Positions 25,640-34,424 of a stretch of DNA of 64,000 nt are shown piece after piece. Where the stretch lies: positions 7,495,415 to 7,559,414 of the forward strand of contig NZ_CP075691.1 in assembly GCF_020026305.1 (NCBI RefSeq), written 5' to 3'. The stretch's first letter is position 1. Every line of letters starts with the position of its first letter. The notes beneath the pieces are model-generated. The model did no database searches. It was not told where the DNA came from and saw only the letters and a program-made list of their open reading frames with translations. The DNA comes from Streptomyces sp. 135 (lineage in GTDB: Bacteria; Actinomycetota; Actinomycetes; Streptomycetales; Streptomycetaceae). A program made the translations under genes and the position numbers.

Positions 25640-26350
25640 CGCGCGGCCGCGCGGGGTGGGGCGCGGTGGGGCGCCTTTTGGGTGGGCGTCGCGCCTGCTG
25701 GGCGGGGGCGGATTGGCGGTGGAGGGCGTTGCTGTGCGGTTGGTGGTGGGGTGGGCTCAGGGGGTGTGGCGTTTGGCGAAGTGGGTCCGGCTGGGGTGTT
25801 CGCGTTACGTTCAGGTCGGTTGTTTGCGCCGCGGGGTCAACTCCGTATGTCGTGCCGTGCCTGACTGGGTTGTCGGTGCTGGGCCCGAGTGGGCTGTTCG
25901 GGCCGAGCCAACTCTGCATGTCGTGCCGCGCCCGCGTGGGCTGTTCGGGCCGCGCCTGGCTGTGCTGTGCGCGCCGCGTCCGACTCGCTTGTTCGCGCCG
26001 CGTGCCCAACTCCGCATCTGGCGCCGCGCCTGGCTGGATGGTTTGCGCCGCGCCGACGTGGGCTGTTTGCGCAGCGCCTAGTTCCGCTGTTGCGCCGAGC
26101 CAACTGGGCTGTTCACGCCGCGCCGACTGGGCGGTGCGCGCCACGCTGCCGGGCGCCGTGCTGAGATTCCCGCGCCGCGCCGCCGGGCGCAGTGCTGAGT
26201 TTCCCGGCCACGCTGCCTGACGCGCCGCTGAGTTCCCCACCGCGCCGCCGGACGCACTGCCGAGATTTCCGCGCCGCGATCCGAGCGCGACGCTGAGATC
26301 TCCGCGCCGCAACGCCGGACGCACCGCCGAGATCTCCGCGTTCGCCGCAG
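25640..26350. repeat. Degenerate minisatellite region (about 24-bp then about 33-bp units)
   Basis: The 987 bp between anmK and the acyl-CoA dehydrogenase gene hold no recognisable gene. From about 25893 to 26130, units built on GGCTGTTCGCGCCGCGCC recur roughly every 23-24 bp (for example 25940, 25963, 25987, 26038, 26062, 26086, 26109). From 26161 to 26340, units with CTGAGATTTCCGCGCCGCGC-like sequence recur at 32-34 bp (26161, 26195, 26228, 26260, 26293, 26327). Open frames across this region are by-products of the repeat and GC content. Confidence 0.7.
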
Positions 26351-26360
26351 CGCGCACCGA

Positions 26361-27347
26361 TCACGCGCCCCCGGTGAGGACCCTCCCCCGCCACACCCCC
26401 GGGTCCCCCCACGCACTCCGCAGCGCCCTCGCCTTGGTGAGCCACAGGGAGAGGTCGAACTCCGCGGTGTATCCGATCGCCCCGTGCAACTGGAGTGCGG
26501 CGCGGGCCGCTCCGTATGCCGCCTCGCCTGCCGTGACCTTGGCGGCGGCGATGTCCCGGGGGGCCATGGTCAGCGCCGCGCCGAGCACCAGGGGGCGGGC
26601 GAACTCCAGCCGCACCAGGACGTCCGCGAGCCGGTGCTTCACGGCCTGGAAGGCCCCGATGCGCGTCCCGAACTGGGCGCGCTGCTTCACGTACGCCACG
26701 GTCCTGTCGAGCAGCGCCGCCCCGACACCGAGCGCCTGCGCGGCCGTGGCGAGCGCCGCCCAGTCCGTCGCGTGCCGCGCGGCGTCGGCCACGGCCGGGC
26801 CCGTGGCGAGTGGTTCACCGCCGGGCAGCGGGGCGGCGAGGCGGCGCGCGGGGTCGAGGGAGCGCCGCACGCGCGCGTGGCCGGGCGCGAGCCGCAGTTC
26901 ACCGTCGGCCACGGCGAGGACCAGGCCCGCCGTGTCCGCGTCCAGCGCGTACGGCCCCCCGCCGGGCAGCGTCAGCGTCGCGCTCACGGCACCGGAGGCG
27001 AGCGAGGGGAGGAACCGCTTGGTCGGCCCGGGCTCGCCCAGCTCGGCGAGGCGTGTCAACAGCGCCGCCACGGCCACCGTCTCGACGGCCGGACCAGGCA
27101 CGGCGTGCCGGCCCAACTCCACGAAGGCGACGGCCGTTTCGACGGGCAGCGGGCCTACGCCGTCGTACTCCTGCGGAACCGGCAGCGCGAAGACCCCCGC
27201 CTCCGCGAGCCGCGCCCAGACCGCGCGGCCCGGCGCGTGGTCGCCGGTGCTCCACGCGCGCGTGGCCGTCACCGTGTCGGCCGCCGCCAGCATCGCGTCG
27301 AGGGTCCGCGCGAACTCCCGCTGTTCCGCGTCCAGGAGGAACCTCAT
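26361..27347 (-). CDS. Acyl-CoA dehydrogenase, partner subunit (FadE32/33-like)
   Basis: This 328-residue protein has acyl-CoA dehydrogenase domains but is shorter than the usual 380-400 residues, like the smaller subunits of heteromeric ACADs in steroid catabolism. The C-terminal helices include QLHGAIGYTAEFDLSLWLTK. It overlaps the upstream fadE30-like stop by one base (TGATG), so the pair are probably produced together and may form an alpha2-beta2 enzyme. The exact partnership, and which subunit carries FAD, cannot be read from sequence. Confidence 0.8.
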   Translation of the reverse strand: MRFLLDAEQREFARTLDAMLAAADTVTATRAWSTGDHAPGRAVWARLAEAGVFALPVPQEYDGVGPLPVETAVAFVELGRHAVPGPAVETVAVAALLTRLAELGEPGPTKRFLPSLASGAVSATLTLPGGGPYALDADTAGLVLAVADGELRLAPGHARVRRSLDPARRLAAPLPGGEPLATGPAVADAARHATDWAALATAAQALGVGAALLDRTVAYVKQRAQFGTRIGAFQAVKHRLADVLVRLEFARPLVLGAALTMAPRDIAAAKVTAGEAAYGAARAALQLHGAIGYTAEFDLSLWLTKARALRSAWGDPGVWRGRVLTGGA

Positions 27348-28549
27348 CAGCGGCGTCCCTTCGGCAGGCCGAGCAGCCGCTCGGCGATGATGTCGCGCTG
27401 GATCTCATTGGTGCCGGCGTAGATGGGCCCGGCGAGCGAGAAGACGTAGCCCTCCGCCCAGTCGACGTTGTCGGACCGCGAGAGGCCGGCCTCCGCCGTC
27501 GCGCGGTCGACCAGCTCACCGTCCGCGCCCAGGAGATCCAGCGCCGTCTCGTGCAGCGCGATGTCGTACTCCGACCAGAAGACCTTGTTGAGGCTGGACT
27601 CGGCGCCGATCCGCTCCCCGGCCGCGAAGCGCGACGCGGTGGCCCACGTGAACAACTCGTACGCGCGCGCCCCGATGACGGCGTCGGCGACACGGTCGCG
27701 CAGCGCGGTGTCCGCCGGGTCGCCGTGCGCCCGCCAGAGCCGCACGAGGCGGTCCGCGGAGGCGAGGAAGCGGCCGGGGGAGCGCAGCATCAAGCCGCGT
27801 TCGTTGCCCGTGGTGGACATGGCGATGCGCCAGCCCTGACCCGGCTCGCCGATCACGTCGTCGTCGGGCACGAAGACGTCGTCGAGGAAGAGCTCGGCGA
27901 AGGCCGGCTTCCCGTCCAGGCGGCCCACGGGGCGGACCGTCACACCGTCGGCGTCGAGCGGGAACATCAGATACGTGAGGCCCTGATGCGGCTTGCTCAC
28001 GGTCTCCGCGCCGGTCTCGCGCGGCTCACTGCGGAAGAGTCCGAACGCGCGATCCGCGAAGGCGGCCCGTGACGACCACGTCTTCTGCCCCTGAAGCAGC
28101 CAACCGCCCTCCGTGCGGCGGGCGGTGGAGCGCAGTGACGCGAGGTCCGAGCCCGACTCGGGCTCCGACCAGGCCTGGGCCCAGATCACCTCGCCGGTCG
28201 CCATGGAGGGCAGCACCCGCGCGCGCTGCTCGGCGGTGCCGAAGTCGAAGAGGGTCGGGGCGAGCAGGCTGACGCCGTTCTGCGAGACCCTGCCGGGCGC
28301 CCCCGCCGCGTAGTACTCCTCCTCGAACACCAGCCACTTGACGATGTCGACGCCCCGACCGCCGTACTCCTCGGGCCAGGAGACCACCGACCAGCGGCCG
28401 GCGGCGAGCTCGCGCTCCCACTCCCGGTGGGCCGCGAAGCCCTCCTCGGTCTCCAGGGAGGGCAGCGGCACGCCCGGCACATGCGCGGTGAGCCAGTCGC
28501 GCGCCCGCTGTCTGAACTCGCCCTCCCCGGCGGTGAAGTCGAGATCCAT
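27347..28549 (-). CDS. fadE30: Acyl-CoA dehydrogenase, FadE30-like (HIP catabolism)
   Basis: The 400-residue protein has the ACAD N-terminal helices, the FAD/substrate loop WAQAWSEPESGSDLASL, and the C-terminal IYAGTNEIQRDIIAERLLG helix. In mycobacteria FadE30 oxidises the CoA thioester of HIP during C/D-ring steroid breakdown. The assignment rests on similarity plus context: it is divergent from an ipdF-like SDR across a KstR2-type operator, exactly as expected for this regulon. The ATG at 28549 is used; a longer frame upstream would extend over the operator. Confidence 0.8.
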   Translation of the reverse strand: MDLDFTAGEGEFRQRARDWLTAHVPGVPLPSLETEEGFAAHREWERELAAGRWSVVSWPEEYGGRGVDIVKWLVFEEEYYAAGAPGRVSQNGVSLLAPTLFDFGTAEQRARVLPSMATGEVIWAQAWSEPESGSDLASLRSTARRTEGGWLLQGQKTWSSRAAFADRAFGLFRSEPRETGAETVSKPHQGLTYLMFPLDADGVTVRPVGRLDGKPAFAELFLDDVFVPDDDVIGEPGQGWRIAMSTTGNERGLMLRSPGRFLASADRLVRLWRAHGDPADTALRDRVADAVIGARAYELFTWATASRFAAGERIGAESSLNKVFWSEYDIALHETALDLLGADGELVDRATAEAGLSRSDNVDWAEGYVFSLAGPIYAGTNEIQRDIIAERLLGLPKGRR

Positions 28550-28592
28550 CAGCGCCCCACCTCCTCCTGGCCGCCCGGTGCTTATCTCTTCC

Positions 28593-28610
28593 CTAACAAG
28601 TGTTTGGTAG
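28593..28610. promoter_or_regulatory. KstR2-type operator (site 1, fadE30/ipdF divergent promoter)
   Basis: CTAACAAGTGTTTGGTAG matches the published KstR2 pattern AnCAAGnnCTTGnT at nine of ten fixed positions. It is 16 of 18 identical to site 2 at 37926-37943 (opposite strand). It lies 44 bp upstream of the fadE30 start and about 113 bp before ipdF, in position to control both. Confidence 0.75.
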
Positions 28611-28722
28611 ATTACCGTGAAGGCAGTGCGGGAGTCGAGAGCCAAGGCCCGTGACAAGCCTGCGACAAGCTCGCGACGACAAGTCGCGCTCGCCGAGCCA
28701 GCACCGAGACGGAGGGCCGCTC

Positions 28723-29523
28723 ATGGACGCACCCGCTTGTCCGCCGGGACACGACCTGCTCGCGGGCCGCACCGCCGTGATCACGGCGGCCGCCGGCGCG
28801 GGCATCGGCGGCGCCACCGCGCGCCGCTTCCTGGAAGAGGGCGCGCGCGTCGTCATAGGGGACGCCCACCCGCGCCGCACGAAGGAGACGGCGGCGGCGC
28901 TCGCCGAGGAGTTCGGCGCCGACCGGATCGACGGCATTCCGTGCGACGTCACCGAGGAGGCACAGGTCCAGAGCCTGTTCGAGCTGGCGGAGCGGCGGCA
29001 CGGCAGCCTGGACATCGTCGTGAACAACGCGGGACTGGGCGGCACGGCCGAGCTGACGGAGATGACCGACGGGCAGTGGGACAAGGTCATCGACGTGACG
29101 CTGAACGGCACGTTCCGCTGCACCCGCGCCGCCCTGCGCCGCATGCGGGCGAGCGTTCGGGCCGACTCCGGCCAGAGCCACGGCGTGATCGTGAACAACG
29201 CCTCCGTGCTGGGCTGGCGCGCCCAGGCCGGCCAGTCCCACTACGCCGCGGCGAAGGCGGGCGTCATGGCCCTCACCCGCTGCGCCGCGATCGAGGCCGC
29301 CCCCCACGGCATCCGGGTCAACGCGGTCTCACCGAGCCTCGCCGTGCACCCCCACCTCGCGAAGGTCACCTCCCCGGAGCTCCTCGAAGAGCTCACGGCC
29401 CGCGAGGCCTTCGGACGGTTCGCGCAGCCCTGGGAGATAGCCAACGTCATCGTCTTCCTTGCCAGCGACTACTCCTCGTACATGACGGGCGAGACCGTCT
29501 CGGTCAGCAGCCAGCACGCCTAG
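28723..29523 (+). CDS. ipdF: Short-chain dehydrogenase, IpdF-like
   Basis: The 266-residue SDR has the cofactor motif TAAAGAGIGGATARRF (Gly-rich variant), NNAGLGG, and the catalytic S...YAAAK (HYAAAKAGVMAL). IpdF oxidises the hydroxyl of the ring-opening intermediate of HIP in steroid degradation; here it is assigned by the company it keeps (fadE30, kstR2, fadA6). GGAGGG precedes the ATG at 28723. It is first in a three-gene unit with kstR2 and fadA6. Confidence 0.78.
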   Translation: MDAPACPPGHDLLAGRTAVITAAAGAGIGGATARRFLEEGARVVIGDAHPRRTKETAAALAEEFGADRIDGIPCDVTEEAQVQSLFELAERRHGSLDIVVNNAGLGGTAELTEMTDGQWDKVIDVTLNGTFRCTRAALRRMRASVRADSGQSHGVIVNNASVLGWRAQAGQSHYAAAKAGVMALTRCAAIEAAPHGIRVNAVSPSLAVHPHLAKVTSPELLEELTAREAFGRFAQPWEIANVIVFLASDYSSYMTGETVSVSSQHA

Positions 29524-29538
29524 GCGGAGAATGACCGT

Positions 29539-30231
29539 GTGTCGAAATCGAACCAGAGCACCGAGAACCAGAGCACAAAGAACCAGAGCGCCAAGAACCG
29601 GAGCACCGGCGGGCCGAGCGGTACCACCAAGAAGAAGCCCCAGGTGAGCCCCTCCCCCGAGCGGCGCCGCGAACTCCTCGGCATCGCCGCGGAAGTCTTC
29701 GCCGAACAGGGGTACAACGCCACCACGGTCCGCAAGATCGCCGACGCCGCGGGCATGCTCGCCGGCAGCCTCTATTACCACTTCGACTCCAAGGAGTCGA
29801 TGCTCGAAGAGATCCTCCGCACCTTCCTCACCGAACTGTGGGACGGGTACGACACCGTGCTGCAGGCCGGGCTCGACCCCCGCGCGACGCTCGAAGCGCT
29901 CGTCACCGAGTCCTTCCGGGAGATCGACCGGCACCGCGCCGCCGTCGCGATCTACCAGAAGGAGTCCAGGCACCTGGTCGCGCAGCAGCGCTTCGAGTAC
30001 CTGTCCGATTCCCAGCAGCGCTTCGAGAAGACGTGGCTGACGACGCTGGAGCGCGGCGTCGCGGAAGGCGTCTTCCGCGACGACCTGGACATCCGGCTCG
30101 CCTACCGCTTCGTGCGCGACACCGTCTGGGTCGCCGCGTCCTGGTACCGCCCCGGCGGAGGCCACAGCCCCGAGGAGATCGCCCGGCAGTACCTGTCGAT
30201 GGTCCTGGACGGCATCTCCGTACGTATGTAA
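29539..30231 (+). CDS. kstR2: TetR-family regulator, KstR2-like
   Basis: The 230-residue protein has a long polar N-terminal tail made of four 5-residue units (NQSTE, NQSTK, NQSAK, NRSTG), then a TetR HTH (GYNATTVRKIADAAGMLAGS, then LYYHFDSKESMLEEIL) and a helical ligand domain. HTH and ligand domain are similar in style to mycobacterial KstR2, which represses HIP genes and is relieved by HIP-CoA. The two operators at 28593 and 37926 fit its motif. It starts with GTG 15 bp after ipdF. The N-terminal tail is longer than in KstR2 and of unknown use. Confidence 0.8.
   Translation: MSKSNQSTENQSTKNQSAKNRSTGGPSGTTKKKPQVSPSPERRRELLGIAAEVFAEQGYNATTVRKIADAAGMLAGSLYYHFDSKESMLEEILRTFLTELWDGYDTVLQAGLDPRATLEALVTESFREIDRHRAAVAIYQKESRHLVAQQRFEYLSDSQQRFEKTWLTTLERGVAEGVFRDDLDIRLAYRFVRDTVWVAASWYRPGGGHSPEEIARQYLSMVLDGISVRM
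29551..29610 (+). repeat. Four 15-bp tandem repeats inside kstR2
   Basis: Units start at 29551, 29566, 29581 and 29596, each beginning AACCAGAGC or AACCGGAGC. They encode four NQSxx pentapeptides in the disordered N-terminal tail, so copy number can vary without a frameshift. Confidence 0.85.
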
Positions 30232-30277
30232 GAGGCACGCCGCCACGCGGCGCCCCACGACCGAGGAGCACGCAGTC

Positions 30278-31435
30278 ATGGCCGAGGCCTACATCGTCGA
30301 AGCGGTCCGCACCCCCGTCGGCCGGCGCAAGGGGGGCCTCTGCGGGGTCCACCCCGCCGACCTGGGCGCCCACGTCCTGAAGGCGGTGGTCGAGCGCGCC
30401 GGAATCGACCCCTCCGCCGTGGAAGACGTCGTCCTCGGCTGCCTGGACACGGTCGGACCGCAGGCCGGGGACATCGCCCGCACCAGCTGGCTCGCGGCCG
30501 GACTCCCCGAAGAGGTACCCGGCGTGACGATCGACCGGCAGTGCGGCTCGTCCCAGCAGGCCGTCCACTTCGCGGCGCAGGGCGTCCTGTCCGGCACCCA
30601 GGACCTCGTCGTCGCGGGCGGCACACAGAACATGTCGATGATCCCCATCGCCTTCGCGTCCCGGCAGGCCGCCGAACCCCTCGGCCTCACCGAAGGCCCA
30701 TACGCGGGAAGCGAAGGCTGGCGCGCCCGCTACGGCGACCGGCCCGTGAACCAGTTCCACGGCGCCCAGCTGATCGCCGCCAAGTGGGACATCTCCCGCC
30801 GTGACATGGAGGAGTTCGCGCTCCGCTCCCACCGACGCGCCGTACGCGCCATCGACGAGGGCCGCTTCGACCGCGAAGTCGTCGCGTACGGCGGCGTGAC
30901 CACCGACGAAGGCCCGCGGCGCGACACGACCCTGGAGAAGATGGCGGGCCTCGCACCCGTCCTGGCGGACGGCACGATCACCGCCGCCTGCTCCTCCCAG
31001 GTCTCCGACGGCGCCGCGGCCATGCTCCTCGCGAGCGAACGGGCCGTGGCGGAACACGGGTTGACGCCTCGCGCCCGCGTCCACCACCTCTCCGTACGCG
31101 GCGAGGACCCCATCCGGATGCTCTCCGCACCGATCCCCGCCACCGCGTACGCCCTCAAGAAGAGCGGCATGCGGATCGACGACATCGATCTCGTCGAGAT
31201 CAACGAAGCGTTCGCCCCGGTCGTCCTCGCCTGGCTGAAGGAGACCGGCGCGGATCCGGAGAAGGTCAACGTCAACGGCGGTGCGATCGCCCTCGGCCAC
31301 CCCCTCGGCGCGACCGGCGCGAAGCTCATGACGACGCTCCTGCACGAACTGGAGCGCACGGGCGGCCGGTTCGGCCTCCAGACGATGTGCGAGGGCGGCG
31401 GCCAGGCGAACGTGACGATCATCGAACGCCTCTGA
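30278..31435 (+). CDS. fadA6: Acetyl-CoA acyltransferase (thiolase), FadA6-like
   Basis: The 385-residue thiolase has the nucleophile motif IDRQCGSSQQAVHFAAQG, the NEAF motif (EINEAFAPVVLAWL), the GHPLGATGA histidine loop and the C-terminal CEGGGQANV cysteine. FadA6 carries out the last thiolytic step of HIP breakdown. The gene follows kstR2 by 46 bp on the same strand, as in the mycobacterial fadA6-kstR2-ipdF block. A role in beta-ketoadipate breakdown in place of the missing pcaF is conceivable but not supported by position. Confidence 0.85.
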   Translation: MAEAYIVEAVRTPVGRRKGGLCGVHPADLGAHVLKAVVERAGIDPSAVEDVVLGCLDTVGPQAGDIARTSWLAAGLPEEVPGVTIDRQCGSSQQAVHFAAQGVLSGTQDLVVAGGTQNMSMIPIAFASRQAAEPLGLTEGPYAGSEGWRARYGDRPVNQFHGAQLIAAKWDISRRDMEEFALRSHRRAVRAIDEGRFDREVVAYGGVTTDEGPRRDTTLEKMAGLAPVLADGTITAACSSQVSDGAAAMLLASERAVAEHGLTPRARVHHLSVRGEDPIRMLSAPIPATAYALKKSGMRIDDIDLVEINEAFAPVVLAWLKETGADPEKVNVNGGAIALGHPLGATGAKLMTTLLHELERTGGRFGLQTMCEGGGQANVTIIERL

Positions 31436-31606
31436 CACCCCGTCCGTACCGCTCCCGGCAGCCATGCGGAAACCCCTCCGCGTCCACGAAACGGACTCTT
31501 CCTCACCCCTTGCGGGAGTACCTGCGCCGACAGCGCTCCACACCGGCCCCGACCCGGCTAGTCTCGACTTCTGTACGTCGATCGAGCGACTCCGGGAGGT
31601 AGCGCG

Positions 31607-34258
31607 ATGACGCAGGGACGGCCCGGAGGAGCCGCCTGGGCCCCACTGTGGGAGCGCGACGCCGAACTCGCCGCGGCGACCCAGGCCGTCGAGGAACTCT
31701 GCGCGGACGCCATGAGCGCGGGCGGCCTGCTCGTCTTCCGCGGCGAGGCCGGCATCGGCAAGACCGCGCTGCTCGCCGAAGTGCGCCGCATCGCGGAAGC
31801 ACGCCGCGCCACGGTCTGGTACGCACGCGGCGGTGAAGCCGTCACCTCCGTCCCCTTCAACGTCGTACGCCAGCTCCTCCAGCCCGCACTGGTGTCGTTC
31901 ACGCCCGAGGAGGAACGCGAATACCTCGGCGACTGGTACGACATCGCGGGCCCGGCCCTCGGCGTAGTCGAGCCCGGCGGCCGGCAGGCCGATCCCCAAG
32001 GTGTCTGCGACGGCCTCGTCGAAGTGGTCTCCCGGCTGGCGCAGCTCAAATGGCCGCTGGTCCTGCTCATCGACGACGCGCACTGGGCCGACCAGGAGAC
32101 CCTGCACTGGCTGGCCGCCTTCACCCGCCGCCTGCCCGAGCTGTCCGTGCTCGTCGTGATCGCCCACCGGCCCGGCGAGGCCGGGGGAGACAGCGCACGC
32201 CATCTGGCGTCGGTCGCCGCGTCGGCCCGCTCCTTCAGCACGCTGCACGCGCTTACCCCGGACGCCGCCGCGGGGCTGACCCGCGCCACGCTCGGCGAGC
32301 ACGCCGACGCCCCGTTCTGCCGCGAGGTGTGGGCGGTCACCGGCGGCAACCCCTACGAATCCGTCGAACTGCTCGCCAAGGTGCAGGACAGTGACCTCGA
32401 ACCGGTGGAGAGCTCGGCGGACACCCTGCGCGCCCTCAACCGCACGGCCAAGGGCCAAGGCCTCATCGCCCGCCTCGAAGACCTCGGCACCGACGCCACC
32501 CGCTTCGCCTGGGCGGCCGCCATCCTCGGCACCGCCATCTCCCTGGACATGGCCGCCCGGCTCGCGGGCATGCCCCGCGCCACCGCCGAGCGCTGCGCCG
32601 AGCAGCTCTGCGCGGCGCGCATCCTGCTCCGCGACGAGGACGGCCTGGAGTTCGTCCACCCCCAGATCGAGAGCACGATCTACCGCTCCATCCCCTCGGC
32701 CACCCGCACCGCCATGCACGGCGTGGCCGCCGCCGTCGTCACGCAGGAGGGCCGGGGCGCCGCGGCCGCCTCCCGGCATCTCCTGGAGGTGCACCCCGAG
32801 GACGATCCCGACCTGGTCGAGCAGTTGCGCCAGGCCGCGGCCGAACATCTCGCCGTCGGCGCGCCCGACGCGGCCCGCCGCTGCCTGGAGCGCGCCCTGC
32901 GGGAACCACCGCTGCCCGAGATCCACGCCCGCGTGCTCTACGAACTGGGCTGCGCCACGCTGCTCACCTCGCCCGCCACCACCATCAAGCACCTGCGCGA
33001 GGCGCTCTCCATGCGTGGCCTCGACCAGGAGCTGCGCGTCGACGCCGTCTGCCGGCTCTCGCAGGCCCTCGTCCACAACGACCAGCGGGGGGAGGGACTG
33101 CGGGCCATCGCCGAGGAATCGGCACGGCTCGACCAGGGGCCCGCGCTGCTGCGCCTCCAGGCCGTGCACTACATGTGGGAGGGCATCCACGCGGGCGAGG
33201 AGGACTCCCCGGCACGGTCGCGGCGGCTGGCCAAGCTCGCGGGCCCGCTGACCGGCCGCGACAACTCCGAGCGCGCCCTGCTGATCCTGCGCGCCTTCGA
33301 CGCCATGACCCGCGGTGAGAACGCGGAACTGGTCGTCGAACTCTGCGACCGCGCCCTCGTCAACGGCCGCCTCGCGCCGGGACTCGGCTGGACCGACACG
33401 GAGTGGAGCTTCGAGCTCCGTCTGATGCTCGGCGGTTCCTACGCCTTCGCGGACCGGCTCGACCGCGCGGAGAGCCTGTTCACCGAGGCCGTGCGCGCGT
33501 ACGAGACGGCGGGCTGGAGCGGCGGGCACCTCGCCCTCGCGCACGCCTTCCTCGGCTATGTGTACCGCAGGCGCGGGCGGCTGATCGACGCCGAGCACTC
33601 CCTGCGCGAGAGCCTGCGCCTTGCCGACCGCGTCGGCAAGGGCCTGCCCATGCACTGGGAGGCGGCCAGCATGCTCATCGACACGCTCCTGGCGCGCGGG
33701 CACATCGGCGAGGCGGGCGCCATCGCCGACCGCTACGGCTTCGCGCCGCCCTCCGCCTCCACGATCTACGTCCCGGACGCCATGACCGTACGCGGCAGAC
33801 TGCTGCTCGCGCTCGGCCGCACGGACGAGGGGCTGAACGAACTGGAGGCCACCGCCAAGGCGTTGACCGCGCGCGGCCAGTACAACACGGTGCTCGCGCC
33901 GTGGGCGTACGACCTCGCCCGCGCCCTGGCGCACGAGGACCCGAAGCGGGCCGCGCACCTCGTCTCCGACGCCCGCATGCAGGCCGAGCGGTTCGGCACG
34001 GACACAGCGATCGGCGAGGCCCTGCGGTGTGCGGCCGCCCTGGAGACGGGCCCGCGCTCCATCGCCCTGTACCGCCAGGCGGCGACCTACCTGGAGGCGT
34101 CGCCCTGTGCGTACGAACACGCGGTGGCCCGAGTCGAGTACGGCATCGCGGCGGACGCCGTGCCGGAGCTGGAACGCGGTCTCACCCTCGCACGGACCTG
34201 CGGAGCCGACGGCCTCGCGGAGCGGGCGCTCGCACACATGCCCCTGGTGAAGGGCTGA
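31607..34258 (+). CDS. AAA+ ATPase regulator-like protein (LAL type) lacking the LuxR domain
   Basis: The 883-residue protein has Walker A GEAGIGKT (46-53) and Walker B VLLIDDAHWAD (152-162), followed by a long alpha-helical tetratricopeptide-like region, as in LAL (MalT-like) regulators. These normally end in a LuxR helix-turn-helix of about 60 residues; here translation stops at PLVKG and no HTH can be found in any frame downstream. It would therefore act as an ATPase sensor without its own DNA-binding domain. It sits alone between fadA6 and the convergent ipdC, inside the steroid island. Its link to the pathway is unknown. Confidence 0.82.
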   Translation: MTQGRPGGAAWAPLWERDAELAAATQAVEELCADAMSAGGLLVFRGEAGIGKTALLAEVRRIAEARRATVWYARGGEAVTSVPFNVVRQLLQPALVSFTPEEEREYLGDWYDIAGPALGVVEPGGRQADPQGVCDGLVEVVSRLAQLKWPLVLLIDDAHWADQETLHWLAAFTRRLPELSVLVVIAHRPGEAGGDSARHLASVAASARSFSTLHALTPDAAAGLTRATLGEHADAPFCREVWAVTGGNPYESVELLAKVQDSDLEPVESSADTLRALNRTAKGQGLIARLEDLGTDATRFAWAAAILGTAISLDMAARLAGMPRATAERCAEQLCAARILLRDEDGLEFVHPQIESTIYRSIPSATRTAMHGVAAAVVTQEGRGAAAASRHLLEVHPEDDPDLVEQLRQAAAEHLAVGAPDAARRCLERALREPPLPEIHARVLYELGCATLLTSPATTIKHLREALSMRGLDQELRVDAVCRLSQALVHNDQRGEGLRAIAEESARLDQGPALLRLQAVHYMWEGIHAGEEDSPARSRRLAKLAGPLTGRDNSERALLILRAFDAMTRGENAELVVELCDRALVNGRLAPGLGWTDTEWSFELRLMLGGSYAFADRLDRAESLFTEAVRAYETAGWSGGHLALAHAFLGYVYRRRGRLIDAEHSLRESLRLADRVGKGLPMHWEAASMLIDTLLARGHIGEAGAIADRYGFAPPSASTIYVPDAMTVRGRLLLALGRTDEGLNELEATAKALTARGQYNTVLAPWAYDLARALAHEDPKRAAHLVSDARMQAERFGTDTAIGEALRCAAALETGPRSIALYRQAATYLEASPCAYEHAVARVEYGIAADAVPELERGLTLARTCGADGLAERALAHMPLVKG

Positions 34259-34424
34259 CGCCGGGCCGCACCGCGGGGCAGCTGGGCGTCGGCTTCACCT
34301 CGGGCGGGTCCGGGGCCCGCCGCCCCGGCGCGGGGTGGCCCTTGGCGGGACTCAGGAGGCCTACGCGTCCCTTGATCCGGCCCTGCCTCGAAAGGCCCGG
34401 AGCTTGACGCCAGGTCCGACTGCT

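Noticed and set aside
25413..26357. 315-codon minus-strand frame with 11-residue repeats
   Set aside because: It coincides with the minisatellites; no start with ribosome site, and no known repeat family, so treated as repeat DNA.
30278..31435. Thiolase as the missing PcaF
   Set aside because: It is 9 kb away, co-oriented with kstR2 and under KstR2-type control; FadA6 explains it better.
29903..34237. Very long open frame of more than 1,400 codons on the minus strand
   Set aside because: It lies opposite fadA6 and the ATPase gene, shows no domain, and is an artefact of GC-rich codon use.
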